Positions 24,517-34,415 of a stretch of DNA of 64,000 nucleotides are shown piece by piece. Below the pieces are notes generated by a model. That model did no database searches and was not told where the DNA came from. It saw only the letters and a list, made by a program, of their open reading frames with translations. The translations under genes were made by a program, and so were the position numbers. Within the stretch, counting starts at the first letter, position 1; every line of letters begins with the position of its first letter. Origin of the DNA: a bacterium (lineage in GTDB: Bacteria > Krumholzibacteriota > Krumholzibacteriia > LZORAL124-64-63); contig JADJQR010000001.1 of the NCBI GenBank assembly GCA_016712675.1, positions 1,922,001 through 1,986,000 on the forward strand, read 5' to 3'.

Positions 24517-25462
24517 GCACCGGGGCTTCGGCGTGGGCCGTCGTGACCGCCCCAGCCTGGTGGCCGCGAGCGCGGCTCTGGGCGTGTTGTTGCTGGCGGC
24601 CGCCGCGTCCTGGTGGCCGCGGACCGCGCCGCGGCCGGGCGGGGTTGTGGTCGTGGTCCTCGACCCGACGGGCGACGAGCGCCGGCTGGCATCGACCTGG
24701 CCCGCGCTCGGGCGGGTGCTCGCGGGACCCGACCGTGTCGTGCCGCAGCTCGAGGTGGCCCGGACCCGGACGCGGTTTGCCGAGCTGCTCCCCGGTGCGG
24801 ATTTCGCGATCTGCCCCGACGGTGTCGCGCTGGGGCTGGATGCGGGGGCCTGGGCGCCGCTGGCGGCGGGGAGGCGATCGGCGCCCCGCAACCTGCGCCC
24901 ACGCGGCGTGTTGGTCTCGCGGCGGCAGGCTGGACACGAGGCGGACCTTGCGTCCGCTCCCTGGCTTGCCCGGCCGGCGTCGGTCATCTTCGGTGACTCG
25001 CTGGGTTTGGCGGCCACCGGCAGCCTGCGTCCCGCCGGCGTGCCCGGGAACGCCGTCCCGGCCGGTGGCGCCTGGGGCCCGGATCCGTACGATCACGCGC
25101 CGGCCCTCCACGCGTTGCGCCTGGGTGCCTTCGAGCACGCGCTGGTGCGCCAATGGGATGCCGAGCGGTTCCGCGCGCAGGGCCTGTTGCCGGATGCCGA
25201 TTGGACGATCACCGAACTGACAGTGCCCGTGCCCGATCTGGTCGTTCTCGCTGCGCGCCGGCTCCCGGCGCCGGAGCGCCTGGCACTGGGTGAACGTCTG
25301 GCCGGCATCGGACGCGAACTGACCGACCTGACGCCGGACGAACGCGAACTGGCATCTGCGCTTCCGAACGTCGGTCTGGCCGGTTTCAACCTCCTGATCG
25401 ATCCCGATTTTGACCTCGTCCGCGCCCAGTTCGCGGCAGATTGGCCCCCGGACAGGCCTTGA
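24509..25462 (+). CDS. PhnD-like periplasmic binding-fold protein, membrane-anchored; function unknown
   Basis: A 317-aa protein with one N-terminal hydrophobic segment (VAASAALGVLLLAAAASWW) and no lipobox. The body reads like a periplasmic binding fold of the PhnD/phosphonate type: a first lobe ending ADFAICPDGVALGL, a segment SVIFGDSLGLAATGSLRP in the place of the usual DPxSTSG motif, and VPDLVVLAARRLP near the end. The ligand motif is diverged, and no ABC permease or ATPase is nearby, so transport of phosphonate is not supported. It overlaps the YbbR gene by eight bases and precedes hisS; its role in the operon is unknown. Confidence 0.45.
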   Translation: MTEHRGFGVGRRDRPSLVAASAALGVLLLAAAASWWPRTAPRPGGVVVVVLDPTGDERRLASTWPALGRVLAGPDRVVPQLEVARTRTRFAELLPGADFAICPDGVALGLDAGAWAPLAAGRRSAPRNLRPRGVLVSRRQAGHEADLASAPWLARPASVIFGDSLGLAATGSLRPAGVPGNAVPAGGAWGPDPYDHAPALHALRLGAFEHALVRQWDAERFRAQGLLPDADWTITELTVPVPDLVVLAARRLPAPERLALGERLAGIGRELTDLTPDERELASALPNVGLAGFNLLIDPDFDLVRAQFAADWPPDRP

Positions 25463-25549
25463 GCCATATTGGAGCGGCGGTCGCCCAGACGCGACGCCGG
25501 ACAAGTGGTCCGGCCGTCGATGCGGGCCGGGGGCCGCGGAGAAGGTGCG

Positions 25550-26827
25550 ATGAACGCCAGGTACCACCGTCTGAAGGGCACGCGCGACATCTTCCTCGAG
25601 GAGGTCGAGCGCTGGCGCTGGTGTGAAGAGGTCTGGGCGCGGGTTCTCGGGCGATTCGGATATGGTGAGATCCGCACGCCTATCATCGAACCGACCGCGT
25701 TGTTCCTGCGCTCGGTCGGCGCCGGCACGGATATCGTCGACAAGGAGATGTACACTTTCGAGACGCGCGACGGAGGCGAGAGCCTGACGTTGCGTCCGGA
25801 GATGACCGCTTCGGTGGTCCGTGCCTATCTGGAGAACGGGCTTCAGCGTCAGCCGGGTACGCTCAAGTTCTTCTACATGGGGCCCATGTTCCGGCACGAC
25901 CGGCCCCAGGCCGGAAGGTACCGCCAGTTCCACCAGTTGGGTGTCGAGGCGATCGGTTCGGCCTCTCCCGTCCTCGACGCCGAGGTGATCCAACTGGCGA
26001 TGTCGTTGTTCGACGCCGTCGACGCGACGGGGCTGCTGGTCAGGGTCAACAGCATCGGGTGCCGGGAGTGCCGGCCGCCGTTCCTCGATGACCTCAAGGC
26101 GTTCCTGACCGCGCGCATCGACGAGGTTCCTCCTGCGTTCCGCGCGCGTATCGACACGAACCCCCTGCGCCTGTACGATGCCAAGGATGACGGCGTGCTG
26201 GCGCTGCTGGCCGGCTTCCGGCCCATCACCGAAGCCCTGTGCTCGGCGTGCCGCGAACACCACGCGGTCGTACTGGATACGCTGGCTCGGCTCAGCGTGC
26301 CTGTGCAGCCGGATCCGACGCTGGTGCGCGGGCTGGACTATTACACCCGGACGACGTTCGAGATCACTGCCGGGAGCGATCGCAAGCAGAGCAGCGTCGC
26401 CGGCGGTGGGCGCTACGACCACCTGGTCGAGCAGTGCGGTGGGCCTCCCGTGCCAGCGGTCGGCTTCTCGATCGGCATCGAGCGGACACTGCTACATCTC
26501 GGGGACGAACCGGTGGACCCGCAGCAGAGCAGGCAGCCGGCGGTGGACGTGTTCGTGGCCTGCCTGGGGCGGCTGGCCGAGCAGTCCGGCCTGGAACTGG
26601 CGGGCCTGCTGCGGGGCTTCTGCCGGGTCGAGGTCGACACCACGGGTCGCGCGGTCAAGACCCAGGTGAAGTCGGCGGTGTTGCGGCGGGCACGTCTGCT
26701 GCTGACCATCGGCGCCGAGGAACTGGAACAGGACATGGTCCGCATGAAGGACCTGGGCACGGGCGACCAGACGGCGGTCGCGCGGAGTCGACTGCTGGCT
26801 GCCGTCAGGGAGGTCCTCGAGGGGTGA
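25550..26827 (+). CDS. hisS: Histidyl-tRNA synthetase
   Basis: Charges tRNA-His. The 425-aa class II synthetase shows [12 protein letters not shown] at the N-terminus, motif 2 around [20 protein letters not shown], the histidine-specific [11 protein letters not shown], and motif 3 in [12 protein letters not shown], followed by the HGTP anticodon-binding domain (about 330-425). The ATG at 25550 follows GGAGAAGG; the upstream in-frame ATG at 25469 would add 27 non-homologous residues. Its last codons overlap the GTG of aspS (GTGA). Confidence 0.96.
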   Translation: MNARYHRLKGTRDIFLEEVERWRWCEEVWARVLGRFGYGEIRTPIIEPTALFLRSVGAGTDIVDKEMYTFETRDGGESLTLRPEMTASVVRAYLENGLQRQPGTLKFFYMGPMFRHDRPQAGRYRQFHQLGVEAIGSASPVLDAEVIQLAMSLFDAVDATGLLVRVNSIGCRECRPPFLDDLKAFLTARIDEVPPAFRARIDTNPLRLYDAKDDGVLALLAGFRPITEALCSACREHHAVVLDTLARLSVPVQPDPTLVRGLDYYTRTTFEITAGSDRKQSSVAGGGRYDHLVEQCGGPPVPAVGFSIGIERTLLHLGDEPVDPQQSRQPAVDVFVACLGRLAEQSGLELAGLLRGFCRVEVDTTGRAVKTQVKSAVLRRARLLLTIGAEELEQDMVRMKDLGTGDQTAVARSRLLAAVREVLEG

Positions 26828-28635
26828 GTCAGGACAACGCGAACGAGGCGGTGCGCACGCACCGCTGCGGCGAGATCAACACGCACCTGGCAGGCAGCGC
26901 GGTCACCGTCGCCGGCTGGGCGGCCCGCATCCGCAACATGGGCGGCCTGGTCTTCGTCGACCTGCGCGACCGCTACGGCCTGGTGCAGGTGGTCTGCGAG
27001 GGAGGGCAGCCGCTGGAGCTTGCCCGCGAGTTCCGGCTCGAGTGCGTGCTGAGGGTCGTCGGTACGGTCCGCCCGCGCCCCGAGGGCATGGTCAACACCG
27101 AGAAGGAGACAGGCGCGGTCGAGATCGTGGCCCGTGAGGTCGAGATCCTCAACGGCTGTGCGCCGCTGCCGTTCCAGGTCGACCAGGCGCAGGAAGCCAG
27201 CGAGGAACTGCGCCTGAAGTACCGCTACATCCACCTGCGGCACCCGGTGATGGCGCGCAACCTGGCGGTGCGCCACCGGGCGGCGATGGCGGCACGGAGC
27301 TTCCTCTCTTCGCGCGACTTCCTCGAGGTGGAGACGCCGCTGCTGATCAAGACGACGCCCGAGGGGGCTCGCGACTACGTGGTGCCCAGCCGCATCCACC
27401 ACGGGCAGTTCTATGCCCTGCCGCAGTCGCCGCAGCTCTACAAGCAGATCCTGATGGCCAGCGGCGTGGACCGCTACTTCCAGCTGGCGCGCTGCCTGCG
27501 CGACGAGGATCTGCGCAAGGACCGCCAGCCGGAACACACGCAGATCGACCTCGAGATGAGTTTCGTGCGCGAAACCGACATCTATGCGGTGGTCGAGGAG
27601 ATGGTCGCGCGCATCTTCGAGGAGGCCGCCGGCATCGAGGTGGCAACGCCGTTCCCGCGGATATCCTACGACGACGCGATGAACCTCTACGGCTCGGACA
27701 AGCCGGACCTGCGCTTCGGCTGCCCGATGCACGCGGTGGACGACCTGGTGCCGGGCTGCGGCTTCTCCGTGTTCGAGGACGCGGTCCGGGCCGGGGGTAC
27801 CGTGCGCTGCCTGCGCGCGGCCGGCCTCGGCGGCTGGAGCCGCAAGCAGGTCGACGAGCTCGAAGCGCTGGCGAAGAAGCACGGCGCCCACGGGCTGGCG
27901 CGCGCGAAGGTCACGGCCGACGGCTACGACGGCGGGATCGCCAAGTTCCTGCAGCCGGGTTTCGCCGAAGCGCTGCGCGAGCGGCTCGGCCTGCAGGATG
28001 GCGACCTGCTGCTGGCGGTGGCCGGGCCCTGGGACAAGGCCGTGGCCGCCATGGGGCAGGTGCGCCTGGAGGTGGCCCGGCTGGCCGGTTGGATCCCCGA
28101 GGGTGCCTGGGCGCTGGCCTGGGTGCGCAACTTCCCGCTCTTCGAGCGCACGCCCGACGGGCAGGGCTGGACCGCCTGCCATCACATGTTCACGCTGCCG
28201 CGGCCCGAGGACATCGCCGGGCTCGAAACGGACCCGGGCGCGGCGCGGGCGCAGCTGTACGACCTGGTCTGCAACGGCGTCGAGCTGGGGTCAGGGAGCA
28301 TCCGCATCCACCAGCGCGAACTTCAGGAGCGCGTGTTCCGGATTGCGGGCATGCAGCCGGAGGAGTACCTGGGCAAGTTCGGGTTCTTCCTCGACGCGCT
28401 GGGCTACGGCGCGCCGCCGCACGGCGGCATCGCGTTGGGCCTGGACCGGCTGGTGATGCTGATGACCGGCAGCCCCTCCCTGCGCGAAGTGATCGCCTTC
28501 CCGAAGACGACGCTGGCGGCATCGCCTCTGGACGGCAGCCCGGGCGTGATCAGCGTTGCGCAGCTTCGCGAACTGAACCTGGCGATCACGCCGCCGGCCT
28601 CCGCCACAGTGGCGGGCGACGGGACCGACGCATGA
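26824..28635 (+). CDS. aspS: Aspartyl-tRNA synthetase (bacterial type, with GAD insertion)
   Basis: Charges tRNA-Asp. The 603-aa enzyme has an OB-fold anticodon domain (about 10-105, [15 protein letters not shown]), class II motifs ([46 protein letters not shown]), a GAD insertion domain (about 300-420) and motif 3 ([16 protein letters not shown]). The GTG start overlaps the hisS stop. Whether it also charges tRNA-Asn depends on residues I cannot judge with confidence. The next gene, phoH, overlaps by four bases (ATGA). Confidence 0.96.
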   Translation: MSQDNANEAVRTHRCGEINTHLAGSAVTVAGWAARIRNMGGLVFVDLRDRYGLVQVVCEGGQPLELAREFRLECVLRVVGTVRPRPEGMVNTEKETGAVEIVAREVEILNGCAPLPFQVDQAQEASEELRLKYRYIHLRHPVMARNLAVRHRAAMAARSFLSSRDFLEVETPLLIKTTPEGARDYVVPSRIHHGQFYALPQSPQLYKQILMASGVDRYFQLARCLRDEDLRKDRQPEHTQIDLEMSFVRETDIYAVVEEMVARIFEEAAGIEVATPFPRISYDDAMNLYGSDKPDLRFGCPMHAVDDLVPGCGFSVFEDAVRAGGTVRCLRAAGLGGWSRKQVDELEALAKKHGAHGLARAKVTADGYDGGIAKFLQPGFAEALRERLGLQDGDLLLAVAGPWDKAVAAMGQVRLEVARLAGWIPEGAWALAWVRNFPLFERTPDGQGWTACHHMFTLPRPEDIAGLETDPGAARAQLYDLVCNGVELGSGSIRIHQRELQERVFRIAGMQPEEYLGKFGFFLDALGYGAPPHGGIALGLDRLVMLMTGSPSLREVIAFPKTTLAASPLDGSPGVISVAQLRELNLAITPPASATVAGDGTDA

Positions 28636-29633
28636 CCCGCGCCCAGCGACCGGATGATCGGGACCCGCCCGGCCAGACGACGATCGACCTCTCCGGGGTC
28701 GACCAGCTCGGCCTGCTCGGTCCCCGCGATGCCAACCTGCGGCTGCTGGAGGAGCGCTTCGGCGGCACGCTGACCGTGCGCGGGGAACGGCTGCTGGTGC
28801 GCGGTCCGGTCGAGAGCCTGGATCTCGTGCAGGAAGTGGTGGAGGACCTGATCCAGCGCGTGCGGCATGGACAGATCGTGGACCGGATCTCGCTCGGCTA
28901 CCTGTGGGACCAGCGAGCCGGCCGGCGCGAGGTGGGAGAAGGCCAGCCCGGCGAGGGCGAGCCGCTGCTCTATGCGACCGGGAGCCGCCAGGCCCTGCGC
29001 GCGCGCACGCCGGGCCAGCAGGCCTACGTGGACGCCGTGCGCGAACACGATCTTGTCTTCGCCACCGGACCCGCGGGCACCGGCAAGACGTTCCTGGCCG
29101 TGGTGATGGCGATGGACTACCTGAAGCGCCAACTCGTGGACCGCATCGTCCTGGTTCGGCCGGCGGTCGAGGCGGGCGAGCAACTCGGCTTCCTGCCGGG
29201 CGATCTGCAGGAGAAGATCAATCCCTACCTGCGCCCGCTCTACGACGCGCTGTCGGACATCACCGGGGCGGCGAAGATCTCGCGCTACATGGCTGCGGGC
29301 GTGATCGAGGCCTCGCCGCTGGCCTACATGCGGGGACGCACGCTGAACAACGCCTTCGTCATCCTCGACGAGGCGCAGAACACGACGGTCGGCCAGATGA
29401 AGATGTTCCTGACCAGGCTGGGGTTCCAGTCGAAGGCCGTCGTGACGGGCGATATCACGCAGATCGATCTGCCGGGCAGTCGGATGTCGGGGCTGGTCCA
29501 CGTACGCGGGATCCTGGCGCGGACGGAAGGCGTCGCCTTCGTCGATCTCGATGGCCGCGACGTCGTCCGTCATCCGCTGGTCCGCCGCATCGTCGACGCG
29601 TTCGCGGCGGCCGACGCCGACAACCAGGCCTGA
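28632..29633 (+). CDS. phoH: PhoH-family ATPase (YbeZ/PhoL type)
   Basis: A 333-aa predicted nucleoside triphosphatase tied to RNA metabolism. An N-terminal KH-like region (about 20-85) is followed by the PhoH domain with Walker A GPAGTGKT (about 146-153), [16 protein letters not shown], Walker B VILDEAQN (about 244) and [10 protein letters not shown]. Its neighbour ybeY, the rRNA-processing endonuclease, is its usual partner in gene order, consistent with a shared role in ribosome maturation. The ATG overlaps the aspS stop. Cytoplasmic; the exact biochemical activity of this family is not settled. Confidence 0.93.
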   Translation: MTRAQRPDDRDPPGQTTIDLSGVDQLGLLGPRDANLRLLEERFGGTLTVRGERLLVRGPVESLDLVQEVVEDLIQRVRHGQIVDRISLGYLWDQRAGRREVGEGQPGEGEPLLYATGSRQALRARTPGQQAYVDAVREHDLVFATGPAGTGKTFLAVVMAMDYLKRQLVDRIVLVRPAVEAGEQLGFLPGDLQEKINPYLRPLYDALSDITGAAKISRYMAAGVIEASPLAYMRGRTLNNAFVILDEAQNTTVGQMKMFLTRLGFQSKAVVTGDITQIDLPGSRMSGLVHVRGILARTEGVAFVDLDGRDVVRHPLVRRIVDAFAAADADNQA

Positions 29634-29642
29634 GCGGGGGAC

Positions 29643-31907
29643 ATGATGCACCGGTGGCGATTCCGCCAGCAGGAGCAGGGGACCGGGCCGGGTACGGGCA
29701 GGCCGGGCCGCCAGGCAGCGCTGCGGACGGTGACCTCCCGCGAGGCCGGCGACGATGCGCGTTCGCCGGGCTGGTCCCTGGCGCTGGGTGGCGCCCTGCT
29801 GCTCCTGCATCTGGTCGCGTTCCCACCGGTGCCTCGCCTGTCGGTGGACTTCCCGGTTGCCGGCGAGATCGCCGGCGCCGAGATCCGAGCGCCCTTCGCC
29901 TTCGAGGGCCCCCTGCTGGAACAGGACGTCCAGATGGCGCGACTGGAGCGCGTCATCGAGCAGGCTCCGGTCCTGCGGTTGATGCCCGCCGTGGCGTCCG
30001 CCAACGCGGCGATGGAGATGTGGTTCGGTGCGCTCGGCGACGCGCTGGCCGACTCGACGCGGCCTCTGGCCGGGCGACGCGACCTGCTGGCCGTCCAGTT
30101 CCCCGATGTGGCCGTCGAGCAGGTGCGGCATCTGCTGAGGCCCGCGCGGCCGGACTCGCTCCTGCCGCGGCTGCGACGAGCCTGGCACGAGGTCCGGGAT
30201 GGGGGCGTCGCGGACATGCTGCCGGCCGGGCGCTACGCGCGCGTGATCGTGCTGTCCGGACAGGCCGAGACGCTGCGCGAGCGCGAAGTGGTCAGCGCGC
30301 AGGCCGACGTACGGGAACGTCTACTGATGGCCCTCCGCGAGGCCGGGTTGGGCCCGCTGGAGGCGACCGAGGCCGCCGAGGTGATGCGTCCCCTGGTGAC
30401 GCCGAACCTCATCTACGAACCGAACGAGACGCGCCGGAGGCAGGAGCAGGCACGGGACGCAGTGCCGCAGGTGCGGTCGTTCATCGCGAACGAGCGGATC
30501 GTCGAGCGCGGTGTCCAGGTGACCGAACAGCAGGCTCGCTGGCTGGAAGGGCTGGCCGAGCGGCTGCGCAGCCGGGGCGGTGGCGAGGGCGGCCTCGACG
30601 TCGTGAAGCGCTATGTGGCCCGCTCGCTCCTGGTGGCGACGGCGCTGCTGCTGTACGGCTGGCTGGCCGGTCTGCACTTTCCGGGCCGACTGCGTCAACG
30701 TCGATTCCAGATCGCGATGACGGCGATCCTGGCGCTCTACCTCGGTGGTGCGGCGGTAGCGCTCTCCCGCCCGGCGCTCGGGCCGCTCGCGGTCCCGATT
30801 GTCCTGATGGCGCTGCTGGCCACGGTCCTGTACAAGGGGCGCATCGGCTACACCACGACGCTGCTGGCGGTGACGCTCCTGGCCGTGCTGCCGGAGGTGC
30901 AGGCGGGTCACGTCTTCGCCTGGTATGTCCTGGGGATGGTCACGGTGATGTCGGTGCGCCGCGTCTACCGGCGCAGCCTCTTCTACCGGACGATCATGCT
31001 GCTGACGTTCCTGTCGGTCACCCTGGTGTTCCTGCTCGGCCTTGGCGAAGGGCAGCGACTGCAGCCGGTGTACCTGGTTGCCGTGTTCATGCCCGTGCTT
31101 TCGGTCGCGTTCGGCCTGTTCGTGCTGCCGGTCGTGGAGCCGCTGATCGGCGTCTGCTCGGACCTGACGCTGCTGGAGCTGTCGGACCTCAATCATCCCC
31201 TGCTGCAGCGGATGGCCCTCGAGGCGCAGGGCACGTACCACCACAGCCAGGTCGTGGGCCAACTGGCCGAGCATGCGGCGCGGGCCATCGATGCCAATAC
31301 GCTGCTGACGCGCGTGGGGGCGCTTTTCCACGATATCGGCAAGATGGAGAAGCCCGAGTACTACGTGGAGAATCAGGTGCCCGGCCACAACCGACATGAC
31401 GACCTGAGCCCGAGCATGAGCGCGCTGGTCATTGCCGCGCACGTGAAGGAGGGGATCGAGCTGGGGCGCCGCTGGCGGTTGCCGCGGATGGTGATCGACT
31501 TCATCCCCGAACACCACGGCACGATGGTCATGGAGTACTTCTACCACAAGGCACTGGAAGCCGACGGTGGCGAGACGGTCAAGGTAGACGACTTCCGCTA
31601 TCCGGGTCCCCGGCCCCGTTCGCGCGAAACGGCCATCCTGATGCTCGCCGACGCGGTGGAAGCGGCGACGCGCGCGCTGGTCAAGCCGACGCCCAGCCGC
31701 ATCAAGGAAATGACGCGGCAGATCATCGACAAGCGCATGCTGAGTGGCGAGCTGGACGAGTCGGGGCTGTCGCTGAGCGACATCGCCCGGATCCGCGACG
31801 CGTTCGTGCCTCTGCTGACGGGGATCCACCACGCGCGCATCGCCTACCCGGGCCAGGTCGGCGAGCGCCCGAACGACCGGCGTGCCGAGCCGAGGACGCG
31901 GGCATGA
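29643..31907 (+). CDS. pgpH: PgpH-type 7TM-HD phosphodiesterase (probable c-di-AMP hydrolase)
   Basis: A 754-aa membrane protein. It has one N-terminal membrane segment (SLALGGALLLLHLVAF), an extracytoplasmic 7TMR-HDED region (about 65-320), about seven membrane segments (320-500) and a cytosolic HD domain (about 515-735). HD motifs are TYHHSQVVG, ALFHDIGKMEKP, NRHDD and PEHHGT. The family hydrolyses c-di-AMP to pApA in Listeria and others; this activity is known for relatives and inferred here. Two adjacent ATG codons at 29643 and 29646 follow GGGGGA, and the second has the better spacing. The stop overlaps ybeY. Confidence 0.9.
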   Translation: MMHRWRFRQQEQGTGPGTGRPGRQAALRTVTSREAGDDARSPGWSLALGGALLLLHLVAFPPVPRLSVDFPVAGEIAGAEIRAPFAFEGPLLEQDVQMARLERVIEQAPVLRLMPAVASANAAMEMWFGALGDALADSTRPLAGRRDLLAVQFPDVAVEQVRHLLRPARPDSLLPRLRRAWHEVRDGGVADMLPAGRYARVIVLSGQAETLREREVVSAQADVRERLLMALREAGLGPLEATEAAEVMRPLVTPNLIYEPNETRRRQEQARDAVPQVRSFIANERIVERGVQVTEQQARWLEGLAERLRSRGGGEGGLDVVKRYVARSLLVATALLLYGWLAGLHFPGRLRQRRFQIAMTAILALYLGGAAVALSRPALGPLAVPIVLMALLATVLYKGRIGYTTTLLAVTLLAVLPEVQAGHVFAWYVLGMVTVMSVRRVYRRSLFYRTIMLLTFLSVTLVFLLGLGEGQRLQPVYLVAVFMPVLSVAFGLFVLPVVEPLIGVCSDLTLLELSDLNHPLLQRMALEAQGTYHHSQVVGQLAEHAARAIDANTLLTRVGALFHDIGKMEKPEYYVENQVPGHNRHDDLSPSMSALVIAAHVKEGIELGRRWRLPRMVIDFIPEHHGTMVMEYFYHKALEADGGETVKVDDFRYPGPRPRSRETAILMLADAVEAATRALVKPTPSRIKEMTRQIIDKRMLSGELDESGLSLSDIARIRDAFVPLLTGIHHARIAYPGQVGERPNDRRAEPRTRA

Positions 31908-32452
31908 TCCTGGGCCTGGTCGACCGGCGTTCTCAACGTGAGCCGGCGGCCGTCCTGGTCGTCGCCGCGCCGTGGTCCACGTTGGCGGGGCTGGCCGGAG
32001 CCGTCGGGCCCGCGGACTGGCTTGTCGACGTGGTGCTCGTGGACGACGAGGCGATGGCGGGGCTGAACCTGGCCTACCGGGGCGCGGAAGGCCCGACCGA
32101 TGTGCTCTCCTTCTCGTACCTGGGGGCCGACGGCCCGGGCGAACCCGGGGTACGCGAAGGCGCCCGTGGCGCGCGACGCGATCTGTGGTTCGAGCCCGAC
32201 GGCGGCGGCGCGGGGCTGCCCCTGCTTGCCGGCGAGGTCGTGCTGGCGCCGCGTTTCATCCACGAGCGGTGCGCCCAGCGGGGTTGGGCGCCCGACCGGG
32301 AAATGGCGTTGCTAGTGGTGCACGGGTGCCTGCATATTCTGGGCTGGGAACACGAGACCGAGGCCGACCGTCGCGCGATGCGGGACGTGGAGGCGGCGGT
32401 CCTGCGCGGGTTCGGGCTGCCGCATCCGCTGGCCGAAGGACAGGAACCGTGA
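31904..32452 (+). CDS. ybeY: Endoribonuclease YbeY (rRNA maturation)
   Basis: A 182-aa metal-dependent RNase involved in 16S rRNA 3' processing and ribosome quality control. The signature HGCLHILGWEHE supplies the three zinc histidines (H-x3-H-x5-H pattern), and GPTDVLSFSYLG is the conserved segment before it. An insertion of about 25 residues, rich in Gly and Arg (about 72-97), separates this segment from the core and is longer than in E. coli. The ATG overlaps the pgpH stop (ATGA), and the next gene's GTG overlaps its stop. Confidence 0.94.
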   Translation: MILGLVDRRSQREPAAVLVVAAPWSTLAGLAGAVGPADWLVDVVLVDDEAMAGLNLAYRGAEGPTDVLSFSYLGADGPGEPGVREGARGARRDLWFEPDGGGAGLPLLAGEVVLAPRFIHERCAQRGWAPDREMALLVVHGCLHILGWEHETEADRRAMRDVEAAVLRGFGLPHPLAEGQEP

Positions 32453-33786
32453 CAGCCGCAACGACATCGACCGGGCAGGGTGCTGCCCTGCTGATTGCCC
32501 TGGTCGCCTGGGCGGCCGCCATGCTCCTGGGGGGCCTGATGGCCGCCCATTACCGGATCAGTGGCCTCTACCGGAATGGGCTGCTCGAAGGGCGTTCGAC
32601 CGGGGCCGCGTTGGGCGACTACCTCCGGAACGATCGACGCTTCCAGGTGACGATCGGCGTGCTTTACCTGGGCTGTTCACTGGTCGGCGGCTGGGCGCTC
32701 GGCAGGGTGACCGAGCAGGCGTGGCCGGCAGCCGGCGCCCTGCGTTTCCTGATCGTGTTCGGGATCGGCGCCACCCTGGTGTGGACGCTCGGGGGGCTGC
32801 TGGTGCGCTCACTGGCGGCCCGGGCCGCCCTCGGTTATGCCCGCGTGGTGGGCACGCTCGTCCTTCCCCTGTGCTGGCTGGTGCGTCCATTGGCGGCCCT
32901 GATGCTGACAGTCATGGAGCGGTTCGACGACACGCTGTGGTCGGGAGACATGCAGCCGCACCTGTCCACCGGCGAGATCCGCAGCCTGATGAGCGACGAG
33001 GGTGAGGATGCCGCGCTGGACGAGGACGAACGCGAGATGATCCAGAGCATCTTCAGCTTCCACGACACCGCGGTACGCGAGATCATGGTGCCGCGCATCG
33101 ACATGGTCGCCCTGGACGGGGATGCCATGGTGCTGGACGTGGTGCCGGCGGTGATCGAGGAAGGCCATTCCCGCCTGCCGGTCTACGAAGGCAGCATCGA
33201 CAAGGTGGTCGGCGTCCTCTACTCGAAGGACCTGCTGCGGCTGGTGCAGGACGGGCGCTTCGCCGCCGAGGGGCGCAAGGTGTCCGACCTGGCGCGCCCG
33301 GCCTACTTCATCCCCGAGAGCAAGAAGATCGACGAGGTGCTCGACGAGTTCCGCGCGAAGCGGATCCACATGGCGGTCGTGATCGACGAGTATGGCGGTA
33401 CCGCCGGTCTGGTGACGCTGGAGGACGTGATCGAGGAAATCGTCGGGGACATCGAGGACGAGTTCGACGAACAGGAGGACCTGGTCACCTGGCTGGACGA
33501 GTGCACCGTGCGCCTGGACCCGAAGATCAACCTCGAGGACCTCGAGGAGATCCTCGGGGTGGACTTCGGAGACGCCGCGGGTGTGGAGGACAGCGAGACC
33601 CTCGGCGGGCTGATCTACGAGGCGGCGGGCAACGTGCCGCAGGTCGGTGACGAACTTCCGGTGGCGGGCTTCAGCGTGACGGTGGAGGACGTGGCCGACC
33701 AGCGCCTATTGCGTGTCCTTCTACGCGCCCCGTCGGCGTTGCCGGGCTGGACTCGACGCGAGAAGGAGCGGGGGGCGACGACTTGA
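32449..33786 (+). CDS. CNNM/CorC-HlyC family transporter-like protein with CBS pair
   Basis: A 445-aa membrane protein. The N-terminal quarter holds three or four hydrophobic segments (for example LLIALVAWAAAMLLGGL, FLIVFGIGATLVWTLGGLLV), the DUF21/CNNM membrane domain. It is followed by a tandem CBS pair (about 215-335; VREIMVPRIDMVALD, MAVVIDEYGGTAGLVTLEDVIEEIVGDI) and a C-terminal CorC/HlyC transporter-associated domain (about 350-435). Relatives move or regulate Mg and Co efflux. The GTG overlaps the ybeY stop. A ybeY-corC order is common, but here the full membrane form is present, not the soluble CorC. Confidence 0.9.
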   Translation: MTAATTSTGQGAALLIALVAWAAAMLLGGLMAAHYRISGLYRNGLLEGRSTGAALGDYLRNDRRFQVTIGVLYLGCSLVGGWALGRVTEQAWPAAGALRFLIVFGIGATLVWTLGGLLVRSLAARAALGYARVVGTLVLPLCWLVRPLAALMLTVMERFDDTLWSGDMQPHLSTGEIRSLMSDEGEDAALDEDEREMIQSIFSFHDTAVREIMVPRIDMVALDGDAMVLDVVPAVIEEGHSRLPVYEGSIDKVVGVLYSKDLLRLVQDGRFAAEGRKVSDLARPAYFIPESKKIDEVLDEFRAKRIHMAVVIDEYGGTAGLVTLEDVIEEIVGDIEDEFDEQEDLVTWLDECTVRLDPKINLEDLEEILGVDFGDAAGVEDSETLGGLIYEAAGNVPQVGDELPVAGFSVTVEDVADQRLLRVLLRAPSALPGWTRREKERGATT

Positions 33787-34415
33787 TCGGATTTCTGCGC
33801 CGCAACCTGCTGACGGGCATCCTGGCGATCACGCCCCTGGCTCTGACGCTCTGGGTGCTCTGGCAGCTGTACGGTTGGATCGCCGGACTTCTGCGGCCGC
33901 TGCTGGGGCGCCTGCCCTACGTCAGCGAGCACTATCCCGAGTTCGCGCTGACGCTGCTGGGCGTGGCCGCGTTCGTGCCCATCCTCGTGCTGCTGGGCCT
34001 GTTCACGCGCAACCTGGCCGGCCGGGCATTCTTCGGCTATTTGGATCGGCTCTTCGAGCGCATCCCGCTGGTCAAGGGCCTGTTCAACACCTTCAAGCAG
34101 ATCGCCGGCGTGTTCGGCAACGGGCAGGGGCGCTCGTTCAAGCAGGTCGTCCTGGTCCGCTTCCCGCATCCCGCCTCGCTGGCGCTGGCCTTCGTGACGC
34201 GTGACGAGCCGGACTCGGACCTGGTGGCTGTCTTCCTGCCGACCACGCCCAACCCCACCTCCGGCTTCATGCTCCTGATTCCGCGTACCGACCTCCAGCC
34301 GTTGGAGTTGACGGTGGAAGAAGCGATCAAGCTCGTGGTTTCCGGTGGAGCGATCATGACCCCCGCCCAGGCGCGTGTCCTGGGCGCCGGGCGCACCGGC
34401 GGAGGTGGCGAGTGA
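33783..34415 (+). CDS. DUF502 family membrane protein
   Basis: A 210-aa protein with two N-terminal membrane segments (TGILAITPLALTLWVLWQL; TLLGVAAFVPILVLLGLF) and a cytosolic or periplasmic C-terminal domain containing the family stretch IPLVKGLFNTFKQI and PTTPNPTSGFMLLIP. DUF502 proteins have no settled function. The start is a TTG at 33783 overlapping the previous stop, preceded by GGAGCGGGGGG; it gives the usual family N-terminus (IGFLRRNLLTGI). It lies between two Mg-related genes, so a link to divalent-cation or envelope homeostasis is possible but unproven. Confidence 0.85.
   Translation: MIGFLRRNLLTGILAITPLALTLWVLWQLYGWIAGLLRPLLGRLPYVSEHYPEFALTLLGVAAFVPILVLLGLFTRNLAGRAFFGYLDRLFERIPLVKGLFNTFKQIAGVFGNGQGRSFKQVVLVRFPHPASLALAFVTRDEPDSDLVAVFLPTTPNPTSGFMLLIPRTDLQPLELTVEEAIKLVVSGGAIMTPAQARVLGAGRTGGGGE

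Noticed and set aside
24509-25462. Phosphonate transport system
   Set aside because: No ABC permease, ATPase or phn genes nearby, and the ligand-binding motif is altered.
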